DNA of 64,000 nucleotides from Nemertoderma westbladi. Lineage: Eukaryota; Xenacoelomorpha; Nemertodermatida; Nemertodermatidae. The position numbers and the translations under genes are program-made. Below are positions 12,587 through 23,980 of this stretch, in pieces (the first letter of the stretch is position 1; every line of letters begins with the position of its first letter). The notes beneath the pieces are model-generated. The model ran no database searches. It worked only from the letters and a program-made list of their open reading frames with translations, and had not been told where the DNA came from. The DNA lies in assembly GCA_032718475.1 (NCBI GenBank), contig JAUCBJ010000238.1, forward strand, positions 41,647-105,646, in the 5' to 3' direction.

Positions 12587-15500
12587 ACGTTGAATGATTA
12601 TCTGATTTCACTTAGCCAGTGAAATGATTAATAATTATGATAATAATGTACAGTAGCTAAAAATCACACCATTCAGTCAAAGTGCAAAATAATAAAATAG
12701 AGGTGCATATTTCAGGAACAATTGCTCTAGGTAACAGGAACTAGGAGGGAATTTTATCAAAATTCCAAAATTTCGCTTTAAATACAAATAAAGGGTCAGG
12801 TTCACTACGACGTGTGAAAATGTATCTTTAAAATTAATTAGTGTGAAATAATTCCGACATCATTCTCAATAAGTATTACGGGGTCTTTCCCTAGGTTTGT
12901 ATCACCAGCAAAAACGAATTTTTCAGAAACATCATGAGAATAGCATCTTAAAAAAACAGAAGAGCGGCTGTTTTAGTAAGAGGCGTAGTTAACTGCTCAT
13001 AATTTGTTCCGTGAAGAGGGCCAACTATGGTTGAGGCAGAAAGATCGGGAATTACTAAAAACGATGATAATCGTTCTCATATACTGAGTATAGAAAGTTA
13101 TTATTACTTTATTACCTTGGGCTATAAGGGGGAGGGGGGGGGGGGGGGGGGGTCGAATATACGTCGTGGGTGAATCTATTTCAAGGCCCCCTTATCGTAC
13201 AAGGCGTTGCGTTGGTCTAAATGCAAACCGGTATGCATCCCAACAGAGGCCTCTGTCATACCACACCTATCCTTCACCTGTCTCCAAACCCAATAACGGT
13301 CCACTTTTAAGCGTCCACAATACTTCAGAAGTTAACAAAGCTATAAGATAGAAAAAGAACCTGCTTGTTATGTTTGTGGCTTTGGATAAGAAGATAAGTC
13401 CTTGGGCGTCTAATTATAGCAGTAGATGGATGCAGTTACACTCCCAGATCTTCTGTTATCTTCCACTTACTTAATAAACACACCTTACCGGATATCTCAG
13501 AAGTTCCCCCATATGAGACAAGCAGACTATCTATTATGTTCGCTTCCCACAATGTGATATCTTTAAATACTAATAAAGATCCGGAACTTCAATATCGCGT
13601 TTCATCATTTCATACATTTATGGCTGTCTAGTTTAGTTTTCAATTCTGGGTTATTATTAATAATTTCCTGTTTTTCAAAGTTTAAATATCATAATTATTA
13701 TCATTAAATTTCCTGTTGATTTTTATAATAAAAATATAAAAGCAAAAGCAAAAAAACAAAGATTCGGGCGAAGTCGGAAGCGACCCGAAGGCTCCTCTTT
13801 CGATAGCTGCTACCCAAATGTAAGGGTGGTTTATCACAAGTTTTGCTCCCGCTATTATACTTGTTATTATTGTATTATCGTGACCTACATAGGTTATCTA
13901 TAGTAGGTCATGGTATTATCACAATAACAATACATACATCTGATAGTAGTAAAAAGCAAATATAATTTGACAAATTTGACAAGTTGGTCTGGTCAAATAA
14001 TAATGTACTATAGTGGATATGTGAGGTCAACTAATTCAACTAGTTAACACTTGAACATCAGAAACTGAAAATTCTCATTGGAGAAAATTGGCGGAATTCA
14101 TAATACTAATTTGCCTGTAACTTTGCACACTGGTCCCTCACCAATAATTGGAGACCTTTTGGTACCAAATGGGCCTCCGGAAAGAATTGGGGGCCCCATT
14201 AAATTCGAATCTGTCGTGACAGCTTCACATACATTTAAAATCCCATCGTAGGAGTTTATAATTAAACAAAACAAAACTAGGCCAAAGTCTTGGAAAGACA
14301 ATCTGTCGCTTACTAGAGCAGAACGGATCCCTCCACGGCCCCAATCCATACAGCCCTTTACCAACCGCATAACTACGCAGAGACCTACTAACTGTACAGT
14401 AGGCTTGCTATCTGTCGAAGGACATGGATACGGACAGGCCCTTACTTTTAAAATCAAGCTCAGATTTATTGACGGCTTGTGCTTCCTTTTAATCATCCCA
14501 ATGTTATCCATAAACCATCAGCCCATAACTAAGCGTTTTAGCCTTCGATTGTAGTTGGTACCTGCGGGTATGAAACTGGAAAATATTCAAAGGATAGCCG
14601 TCGTCACAAAAAGGATGATTGTAACTCTAGTGGTTTTCTTCTGACTTTCCCGTTCGCCCAGAGGTTGATGACGGGAAGTCTGGAGAAGTTTAAGATGATC
14701 GTAATTACTCTGCTAATCGGCGAACGTGAAATGCGAAACAACGGAGGCAATTCGAAGGCTCCTCTCTCTCTCTCTCTCTTGGCTGTTTCTTGTAATATCC
14801 AGGGAGTTAGACCCCATTCAACTATATTTCCCATTACTGGAATACCACTCAGCCACCATAATCCATAATAATCCATAATCCATAACCATAATCCTGTTTC
14901 TTGCGAGACAGGGATGGCACCACACTAACTCTCAAAGTTGAAGCTTTCTTAGATTAGCTCTCGGGTCTTTTTTCTAAATCATTTATATATTATTAAATAA
15001 ATGCTTAGGCCCTACTTCCTAAACACCACTCCCTTACAAACTTGATATTCTTCATAGGGTAGCATTAGTGTATGTTAAATATTTTATACAGCTGATAGCC
15101 TTCTCAGTCAAGGTATGGGCGAATGTGAATTTCTTACTAATTCCAGGTGAATGAATTTTAGTAATATTGTAGGCTTTCAACTGTAGTACTACAATAATTG
15201 GTGTAATTAGAATCATGAGAGGGATAGAAGTGTTCTGAAGATTTACATCCCGCGTGGTTGCACGCCACTAGTTTATCGAAATAGTCTTATGGCCAGAACG
15301 TTGATAGCATGCCATTATTCATTAGATGCCCTGCTTTTATCTGCGACAATATTATCTACAGTTTACTTACACCATTCATCTGCCTTGTTTTCCAAGTAAT
15401 TTCAAGATAAGAGTAACTTCACATTGTTTTTGGCCAGTAGTGTTGGTGATGAATGGGACCCTCTCTGGGCTCCAATAAGTTTATCCCTTTGGTACAGAAT

Positions 15501-15600
15501 GCGATGCCCTTCGGCAATATTCAATATCGGCCAGAACAAAACATACTTTTCTATCATTGACTTCTATGGGCAAAGAATCTGTTGTGATAAAATTGTGAAT
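12587..15600. other. Gene-poor stretch with a G-run and a hairpin
   Basis: No frame here looks like a protein gene; the 137-aa minus-strand frame at 14098-14511 has no recognisable domain. A G-homopolymer lies at about 13134-13152. An imperfect hairpin sits at 13866-13932, with GACCTAC at 13882 facing GTAGGTC at 13903 and about 20-bp arms. A (CT)n tract is at about 14761-14779. Confidence 0.5.
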
Positions 15601-16240
15601 TTGACGTGAAGTTGATGGCGATTTTACAACTATTTAATATTGACTTGAATTGACGTGGAATTCTTCACGTCACGTTTTATAATCACCATTTAATAATAAT
15701 TATTCATAGTCAACATTAAATGTGAAGTAAAATTTGATTTGAGTAATCCACGTCACAATTTTAATAACACATTTTTACACTGTATCAAACGTAAAATATT
15801 TGCATTAAAATGACTTGAAAATATGTGTACTTGTGTACTTGTTTCACGTCATTTTCGCTAACTTATTTTAACGTCCCGATATGGGCCACGGATATCCAAT
15901 GTAGTGTAGTTTTAGAGTGTTTGTGGGTGGACCCCGGCATTACGCTTACATCGAATACATAAATCAAATCCTGTAGATGGTGTTGACCTGTGGCTCTAGC
16001 TCTAGGATGATGGGGGCCGGAGCCTGGACCGGAAGCCATTGCCATTTACCATTAGTGCTGACTTACATTACTGGCATTACTTCAGCTATCATCCACGCAA
16101 CTGCACAAGGTTGCTGTTTCTCATTGGTTGATCTTGGCATATAGTTTCTCAGCGGATTCACTGATTGGTTGATTTTACCTCTCAATGTTTGAATTTAGGT
16201 GGCTTTATAGCTGTGGAGATGAAGGTGAACGAGTCATAGT
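15601..16240. other. Non-coding, TGACGTG-rich stretch
   Basis: Between about 15,600 and 15,855 the motif TGACGTG or its complement recurs at least four times in AT-rich sequence. This could be a degenerate inverted-repeat element or chance; no boundaries were found. Confidence 0.3.
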
Positions 16241-16252
16241 AACAGAGTAGGA

Positions 16253-18020
16253 GTGCAGATGCTATCCTGTCCTGCAGCAATCAGCTGGAGTTTTGGCTCA
16301 GGGCTGCAGCTGCACTACTGCCGGTTACTGACTACGAAGCAACAGTACCGTACTGCAGTACAGTACAGAAACAACTGTGCTACCGGTAGCCCCGCAGTCT
16401 GCAGTCTATGGCATTACATCACCAGGATATTGCAGTCAGTCTTGCTGTCTTGTACTGGTATTCTGTCTGTCTGTGGCAGTACAGCAGCATTAGGCAACTT
16501 GATATCATCAACATTTATCGGACGGACAGCCGGATTACCGCCTAGGCCTATGGTCAAATTAGGTCAAATAAACAGACCAGCATACGTTAGACATTGTGGA
16601 TTGAGACGCCGTGACAGGTGAGGATTGAAGTGAAGACTTAATGTGAAGGATGGGTAGCCTAGGGCTGTAGGGTATTGGGTAGGCCTACAGGGTAGGTCAG
16701 TAGGACTGTCAGTCTGTAGGTATCTGATCCTCATGTTACGGTCTGACGGTAAAATCTACTGGTACCTAGCTGCCTAGCTAAGCATAACTTAACTGTTTAA
16801 TAGGCTTAATAATAAAGAAATAGGCATAAAATGCTGTTTTCGCGAGACAGGTTTGTGCCATTTTTGGAACATTTTTCTAACGTTATTAAGTCTGAAAACT
16901 GGCACAAAAACGCCAGAGTATTGAGTAATGTTGTACCGTACAGCCGTACGTCAGTCCGTACGGCAGTCAGGCAGTCCTAATTAAATCAAAATATGATTAG
17001 GCCTATGTTACAAAGTTTGTGTTGATTGTCATAACACCTGAACACTGTAACCTGGTAACAGGTACAAATATGGTAAAATAGTACAGTAGGCCTATAGCTG
17101 TATAGCTGTGTAGGATAAAATATATACACTAAATAAATAAAGATCAAATAACTACGGGTACCGGTACGTACATCGATTTATTAAATTTAGAGTAAGGTAG
17201 CATTCCTAGCAAGTTGACCCACTAAAGGCTCTTTATTGGCGGAGTTAACAATAATGGTTGAATGTAAGTTATTCCAAACTGAAACAACTTTAATATCGTG
17301 TATACTACAGGTATAGGCCTATCTAGTATATATATATATATATGCTGTCTATATCTATTTCATACTGGCTTAGTAACTTGAGCTTCAAGTTAGATTACGC
17401 ACTCGCGCTCCTAATCCTTAATCAATACGATAGTTGGAATTTGAATTTGGAATTTTTTAGTTTACAAACAAATTAAACATAAAACAGAACAGTTAAATTT
17501 TAATAATTGAATTAATTTCAAAGCACATTAATAAGCACCTATCCAAGCGTATTAAATAAGTACATACAGAAATATAACAGACAGTGGGTAGGGATATACT
17601 TCATTTTCGTTATTGGGAACCTGCGATTGTGGTGTTCAGAGTTTTTCAGAGAAGATTTGGAAAACCCCTGCGATTTAATGAATAAAAAGAAAGTAAATCA
17701 ACGTTCGAGAATATATTATATTATTTTCTATTATACTTTCACAAACACTTAGGCCTATGTAACTAGCTTATTATAATGTGTACTTTAAAGATTAAAGGCT
17801 TGGTTTAGCAATTATTAATGGCCATCTAATTCTAAATAAGGGTTTATGGTCAGGTTGTGGTATATCTCAGTATGTAGGTGGTGTTCCCTTCACGTATAGC
17901 CTACTTAATTGTTATCTTTATTTGCAGTGCCCAGTAAAGAGATGCCAGTTATGGATCGCTAGCAGAGGACGTAGAATCAACTTTAATATTGGATTGGTGC
18001 AGAATTATTCGTTCTCTTGT
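16253..18020 (+). other. Possible spliced non-coding transcript
   Basis: A moderately GC-rich block (16250-16620) ends in a good 5' splice-site match (ACAG/GTGAGG at about 16617). A good 3' splice-site match (TTATCTTTATTTGCAG/TGCC) lies at about 17928. Joining them in the frame open upstream meets a stop within a few codons, so a protein is unlikely. This is a candidate transcript only and there is no homology support. Confidence 0.2.
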
Positions 18021-18667
18021 GCTTTTAGTTAACATAATATATCAACTACTACAATGGATGTTTAAATCAAAATCTCCATTCTTTCTATATGTATATCTAT
18101 TTATAATTTATATATCGATTTGATAAGGTATGTTATGTATGTATAGTATAACAATTCTTTTAATTACTGTTTTCTTTATATATATATATATATTATTTTA
18201 TTCCATAAAAATTGTTGGATATTATTAGAAAAATATTTGTGGCACTAACAAGTGGCACTTAACAATTTGCAGATATGAGTTAGAATACTGTGTGTGTATG
18301 TTAGTTTTTTTGTTACAAATGTTTGAAAAGAAAAATAATAAAATCAGTGAAAATTTAATTAAAATCATCGCAGATGAATAATTCGTTCGATTATTATCGA
18401 CATTATTTTCGATTGATTTTTGATCAATTTTGAACAACCCTACGAAATAGCCTCCCCTAAGTAACCACAGACAATTCAAGGACGAAAGTTTCTGTTAAAC
18501 CTAATGCTCTATCAATAGTCAATACGTATTACATAATTACTGGAGAAATTCCACCATTAAGTTAACTTTGCAGCAATTTAGTTTTTTTTTATAAGACCTT
18601 TCGTTTTTAGTTTTTTATGTAACATCTCGCGGTGTTACACCTTTGAAATAAAACTGCATAGGGCTAC
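18021..18667. other. AT-rich spacer before the 23-bp satellite
   Basis: Contains an (AT)n tract at about 18178-18193 and nothing recognisable as a gene. The last 50 bases (GGTGTTACACC, GCATAGGGCTACATC) resemble degraded monomers of the following array. Confidence 0.5.
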
Positions 18668-21600
18668 ATCAGTGTAACCCTATGGGTGCAGTCAGTGTAA
18701 CCCTATGGGTGAAGTCAGTGTAACCCTATGAGTGCAGTCAGTGTAACCCTATGGGTGCAGTCAGTGTAACCCCTTGAGTGCAGTCAGTGTAACCCTATTG
18801 GTGCAGTCAGTGTAACCCTATGGGTGCAGTCAGTGTAACCCTATGAGTGCAGTCAGTGTAACCCTATGGGTGCAGTCAGTGTAACCCCTTGAGTGCAGTC
18901 AGTGTAACCCTATTGGTGCAGTCAGTGTAACCCTATGGGTGCAGTCAGTGTAACCCTAATTGGTGCAGTCAGTGTAACCCTATGGGAGCAGTCAGTGTAA
19001 CCCTATGAGTGTAGTCAGTGTAACCCTATTGGTGCAGTCAGTGTAACCCTATGGGTGCAGTCAGTGTAACCCTATGGGTGCAGTCAGTGTAACCCTATGA
19101 GTGCAGTCAGTGTAACCCTATGGGTGCAGTCCGTGTAACCCCTTGAGTGCAGTCAGTGTAACCCTATTGGTGCAGTCAGTGTAACCCTATGGGTGCAGTC
19201 AGTGTAACCCTATTGGTGCAGTCAGTGTAACCCTATGGGTACAGTCAGTGTTACACTATGAGTGCAGTCAGTGTAACCCTATTGGTGCAGTCAGTGTAAC
19301 CCTATGGGTACAGTCAGTGTTACACTATGAGTGCAGTCAGTGTAACCCTATTGGTGCAGTCAGTGTAACCCTATGGGTACAGTCAGTGTAACCCCATGAG
19401 TGCAGTCAGTGTAACCCTATTGGTGCAGTCAGTGTAACCCTATTGGAGCAGTCAGTGTAACCCTATGGGAGCAGTCAGTGTAACCCTATGAGTGTAGTCA
19501 GTGTAACCCTATTGGTGCAGTCAGTGTAACCCTATTGGAGCAGTCAGTGTAACCCTATGGGTACAGTCAGTGTAACCCTATGGGTGCAGTCAGTGTAACC
19601 CCATGAGTGCAGTCAGTGTAACCCTATTGGTGCAGTCAGTGTAACCCTATGGGTACAGTCAGTGTAACCCTATGGGTGCAGTCAGTGTAACCCTATGGGT
19701 ACAGTCAGTGTAACCCTATTGGTGCAGTCAGTGTAAACCTATGGGTGCAGTCAGAGTAAGAATATGGGAGCAGTCAGTGTAACCCTATGAGTACAGTCAG
19801 TGTGACCCTATGGGTGCAGTCAGTGTAACCCTATGGGTGCAGTTAGTGTAACCCCATGAGTGCAGTCAGTGTAACCCCATTGGTGCAGTCAGTGTAACTC
19901 TATTGGTGCAGTCAGTGTAACCCTATGGGTGCAGTCAGTGTAAGAATATGGGTGCAGTCAGTGTAACCCTATGGGTGCAGTCAGAGTAAGAATATGGGAG
20001 CAGTCAGTGTAACCCTATGAGTGCAGTCAGTGTAACCCTATGGGTGCAGTCAGTGTAACCTTATGGGTACAGACAGTGTAACCCTATGAGTGCAGTCGTG
20101 TAACCCTATGGGTGCAGTCAGTGTAACCCTATGAGTGCAGTCAGTGTAACCCTATTGGTGCAGTCAGTGTAACCCTATAGGTGCAGTCAGTGTAAGAATA
20201 TGGGTGCAGTCAGTGTAACCCTATGGGTGCAGTCAGTGAAACCCTACGTGTGCAGTCAGTGTAACCCTATTGGTGCAGTCAGTGTAACAGTCAGTGTAAC
20301 CCTATGGGTGCAGTCAGTTTAACCCTATGGGTGCAGTCAGTGTAACCCTATTGGTGCAGTCAGTGTAACCCTATAGGTGCAGTCAGTGTAAGAATATGGG
20401 TGCAGTCAGTGTAACCCTATGGGTGCAGTCAGTGAAACCCTACGTGTGCAGTCAGTGTAACCCTATTGGTGCAGTCAGTGTAACAGTCAGTGTAACCCTA
20501 TGGGTGCAGTCAGTGTAACCCTATTGGTGCAGTTAGTGTAACCCTATGGGTGCTGTCAGTGTAAGAATATGGGAGCAGTCAGTGTAACCCTATGGGTGCA
20601 GTCAGTGTAACCCTATGGGTGCAGTCAGTGTAACCCTATGAGTGCAGTCAGTGTAACCCTATGTGTGCAGTCAGTGTAACCCTATGGGTGCAGTCAGTGT
20701 AACCCTATGAGTGCAGTCAGTGTAACCATATGGGTACAGTCAGTGTACCCCTATGGGTACAGTCAGTGTACCCCTATGGGTGCAGTCAGTGTTACCCTGT
20801 GAGTGCAGTCAGTGTAACCCTATGGGTACAGTCAGTGTTACACTATGAGTGCAGTCAGTGTAACCCTATGGGTGCAGTCAGTGTAACCCTATAAGTGCAG
20901 TCAGTGTAACCCTCTTGGTGCAGTCAGTGTAACCCTATGGGTGCAGTCAGTGTAAGAATATGGGTTCAGTCAGTGTAACCCTATGGGTGCAGTCAGTGAA
21001 ACCCTATTGGTGTAGTCAGTGTAACCCTACGTGTGCAGTCAGTGTAACCCTATCTGTGCAGTCAGTGTACCCCTATGGGTGCAGTCAGTGTAACCCTATT
21101 AGTGCAGTCAGTGTAACCATATGGGTGCAGTTAGTGTAACCCTATTGGTGCAGTCAGTGTAACCCTATGGGTGCAGTCAGTGTAACCCTATGTGTGCAGT
21201 CAGTGTAACCCTATTGGTGCAGTCAGTGTAACAGTCAGTGTAACCCTATGGGTGCAGTCAGTGTAACCCTATGGGTACAGTCAGTGTTACTACTACTAGG
21301 ATCGGCATGCTGCATTGCAGCTGCATTTTTAAGAATGCTGTGCCGGCTTATCGACAAAATTGCACCGCCACAACTCCCTATCACCCATGACATTTGCTAG
21401 ATCATCCGCATCTTCAAGGCCAGTGTCCTTTAAGATGCGTCTCAAGAAAGTCATGGGCTGTCCAGTCCACCATGCTTATTCACTCCATGAGGCTGCCAAA
21501 GTACAATATTATGCACTGGTTGGTCCTCACGGCGAAAGCAATGTCCTGCAAAGCGGAGGCGATTTTTGTTCTAGTGTCAAGTTTGGGGGAACCAATGAGA

Positions 21601-23127
21601 CACCTCCAATGTTATATAGTGTCTGGTTGGAGATGTGTGCGTGCATTGTACTTGACACAATGAACCCGGCGTAGCATTCTTGTGAATGTGCCATCCAGAG
21701 ATATGGTGTCCTCAGCAGTTAGAGCCCAGCATGGACTCCCATAGAAGAGTACTGGAACTACTGCTGCTCTAAATAATCGGACCTTAAGTTTCCGATTAAT
21801 TCTCGGTGACTTCCAAATCCTGAAAAGCCTATTCAAGGCTGCCCATGCCTTTCTCTTACGTATTCGAAGGTCCTCACCTGACTTCCGGATCCGTGATCCC
21901 AGGTAACAGAAGTCGTCCACATGCTCAAGCATACCATCTTTTGAGCTTATGCTCATCAGATCAGAGACTTGCTGAGGACTTTCAAAGTTAACTGTCAACA
22001 TTTTGGTCTTTCAGGAGTTAATAAAAAGACCAACACTAGAAGCAGCATGTTCTAATCAGTCAGTGTTACACTATGAGTGCAGTCAGTGTAACCCTATGGG
22101 TGCAGTCAGTGTAACCCTATTGGTGCAGTCAGTGTAACCTTATGGGTGCAGTCAGTGTAACCCTATGAGTGCAGCCAGTGTAACCCTATGGGTGCAGTCA
22201 GTGTAACCCTATGTGTGCAGTCAGTGTAACCCTATGGGTACAGTCAGTGTTACACTATGAGTGCAGTCAGTGTAACCCTATGGGTGCAGTCAGTGTAACC
22301 CTATTGGTGCAGTCAGTGTAACCCTATGGGTGTAGTCAGTGTAAACCTATGTGTGCAGTCAGTGTAACCCTATTGGTGCAGTCAGTGTAACCCTATGGGT
22401 GCAGTCAGTGTAAGAATATGGGAGCAGTCAGTGTAACCTTATGAGTGCAGTCAGTGTAACCCTATGTGTGCAGTCAGTGTAACCCTATTTGTGCAGTCAG
22501 TGTAACCCTATTGGTGCAGTCAGTGTAACCCTATTGGTGCAGTCAGTGTAATTCTATGGGTGCAGTCAGTGTAAGAATATGGGTGCAGCCAGTGTAACCC
22601 TAAGGGTGCAGTCAGTGTAACCCTATTGGTGCAGTAAGTGTAACCCTATTGGTGCAGTCAGTGTAACCCTATTGGTGCAGTCAGTGTAATCCTATGGGTG
22701 CAGTCAGTGTAAGAATATGGGTGCAGCCAGTGTAACCCTAAGGGTGCAGTCAGTGTAACCCTATTGGTGCAGTAAGTGTAACCCGATTGGTTCAGTCAGT
22801 GTAACCATATGTGTGCAGTCAATGTAACCATATGGGTGCAATCAGTGTAACCCTATGTGTGCAGTAAGTGTAACCATATGTGTGCAGTCAGTGTAAACTT
22901 ATGTGTGCAGTCAGTGTAACCCTATGGGTGCAGTAAGTGTAACCCTACGTGTGCGTGCAGTCATTGTAACCCTATGTGTGCAGTCAGTGTAACCCTATGG
23001 GTGCAGTCAGTGTAACCCTATGGGTGCAGTCAGTGTAACCCTATGTGTGCAGGCAGTGTAACCCTACGTGTGCAGTCAGTGTAACCCTATGTGTGACCAG
23101 GCAGTGTAACCCTATTGGTGCAGTCTG
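18668..23127. repeat. 23-bp satellite array, about 160 monomers, split by a LINE
   Basis: Unit CAGTCAGTGTAACCCTATGG plus GTG, repeated head to tail. Variants include ATTGGTG, TTGAGTG, AAGAATATGGG, and TTACACTATGAG. The array is more divergent than the 31-bp satellite and has small local rearrangements (for example a shortened GTGTAACAGTCAGTGTAACC unit near 20285, 20485 and 21230). Local blocks recur, for example two near-identical segments near 20160-20300 and 20340-20490. Positions 21291-22056 are a retrotransposon insertion. Each unit contains TAACCCTA, which matches a permutation of the TTAGGG telomere repeat on the other strand. Confidence 0.97.
21291..22056 (-). mobile_element. 5'-truncated LINE copy inserted in the 23-bp satellite
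   Basis: Read on the minus strand, this is the 3' part of a non-LTR retrotransposon. It starts in the fragment preceding VDDFCYLGSRIRKSGEDL, continues through the conserved L-x-R-I-W-K-S ... L-Y/F-G-S-P-C-W-A-L-T region, and ends at a 3' terminus made of TAG triplets (TACTACTACTAGG on the plus strand). An identical CAGTCAGTGTTAC lies on both sides (21278-21290 and 22057-22069), giving a 13-bp target-site duplication. The coding part is open over 129 codons (21612-22001) and then breaks. Closely similar copies lie at 31.9, 34.3 and 59.1 kb. Clade assignment (Ingi/Nimb- or RTE-like) is uncertain. Confidence 0.88.
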
Positions 23128-23787
23128 TAGTGTAGGAGTCTTGAAAATTTATGTATGCGAATTTTCCTTAATATGGGAATTTTTCGTATTTTTTGGAACC
23201 AGTGATTTTCATATTCTCCCCACTTTTTCCCTTCATCATAGCAATGTTCATGCTTTTGTAAAATTATATGCATGTTGGCCATTTTTAAAGCATAACAGAC
23301 TCCACTATAACGAATTTTAGTTTTTATGACAACTGTTGGAGTCACTATATCTTCCCAACGGTGCAGAGCGACTAGTGCAATGTACACTTATACTTATTTT
23401 AAACGCTTGTATCTAACGAATTAAAGCGAACGAAAATTATGGCTCACCCAACCCAGCAAGGAGTAGGTGAGAGGGGAAACTATCTGTTTCAAATTTCATG
23501 CAATTTTATTATGATTTCTCTACCCACCGTTATTACCGTTATGGAAAAGGAACCGGTTATATTGCAAGTCTATTCTAACAATAAAGAATAAACTTTGATT
23601 TTATTTTATTTGAGGAGAGATAAGTGTGCGGGTTACAGTTTCGATTTTGTTCATAGTAGCGGTTTCCGGCTGTGGTTGTCGGCTGACGCGTAAAACCGAG
23701 GTATTCTATATGTTATATAGGTTATTCTTTACAGGTGCAACAATGTTTAATTTAATTTAATCAATGCGTTATTTTTATATATATTTC
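23128..23787. promoter_or_regulatory. Upstream region of CDC25, probable promoter and 5' exon
   Basis: No protein frame is supported. Between about 23,630 and 23,705 the sequence becomes GC-richer (GCGGTTTCCGGCTGTGGTTG), which would fit a TATA-less promoter or 5'-UTR exon. A possible donor (CCGAG/GTATTC at about 23701) precedes a polypyrimidine-type acceptor (TATATATATTTCAG ending 23789). This would place one intron in the CDC25 5' UTR. It is inference from splice consensus only. Confidence 0.35.
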
Positions 23788-23980
23788 AGGAGCCACTTGG
23801 GTGAAAGAATTATCAGGTATCTAATTTCCACGGAAAATCGTTATTCTAGAAAACGGAATTCAATTCATTATTAAAACAATCGGAATTCAACAGTCCCTTT
23901 ATTATTATTAATTGGTCATATAATCTCTGTAATTCGACTTTTAATAAATTCTATGTAGATAAGTTTTATTCGCTACCAAC

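Noticed and set aside
14098-14876. 137-aa and 90-aa minus-strand frames
   Set aside because: No domain, no splice or poly(A) context, and composition as in non-coding DNA.
15600-15860. cAMP-response-element cluster (TGACGT)
   Set aside because: Motifs lie in AT-rich, possibly inverted-repeat DNA with no gene nearby; chance or a decayed MITE is as likely.
18668-23127. CRISPR-like array or interstitial telomere
   Set aside because: Units are contiguous with no unique spacers, and in a eukaryotic setting; the telomere-like octamer is only part of a 23-bp unit.
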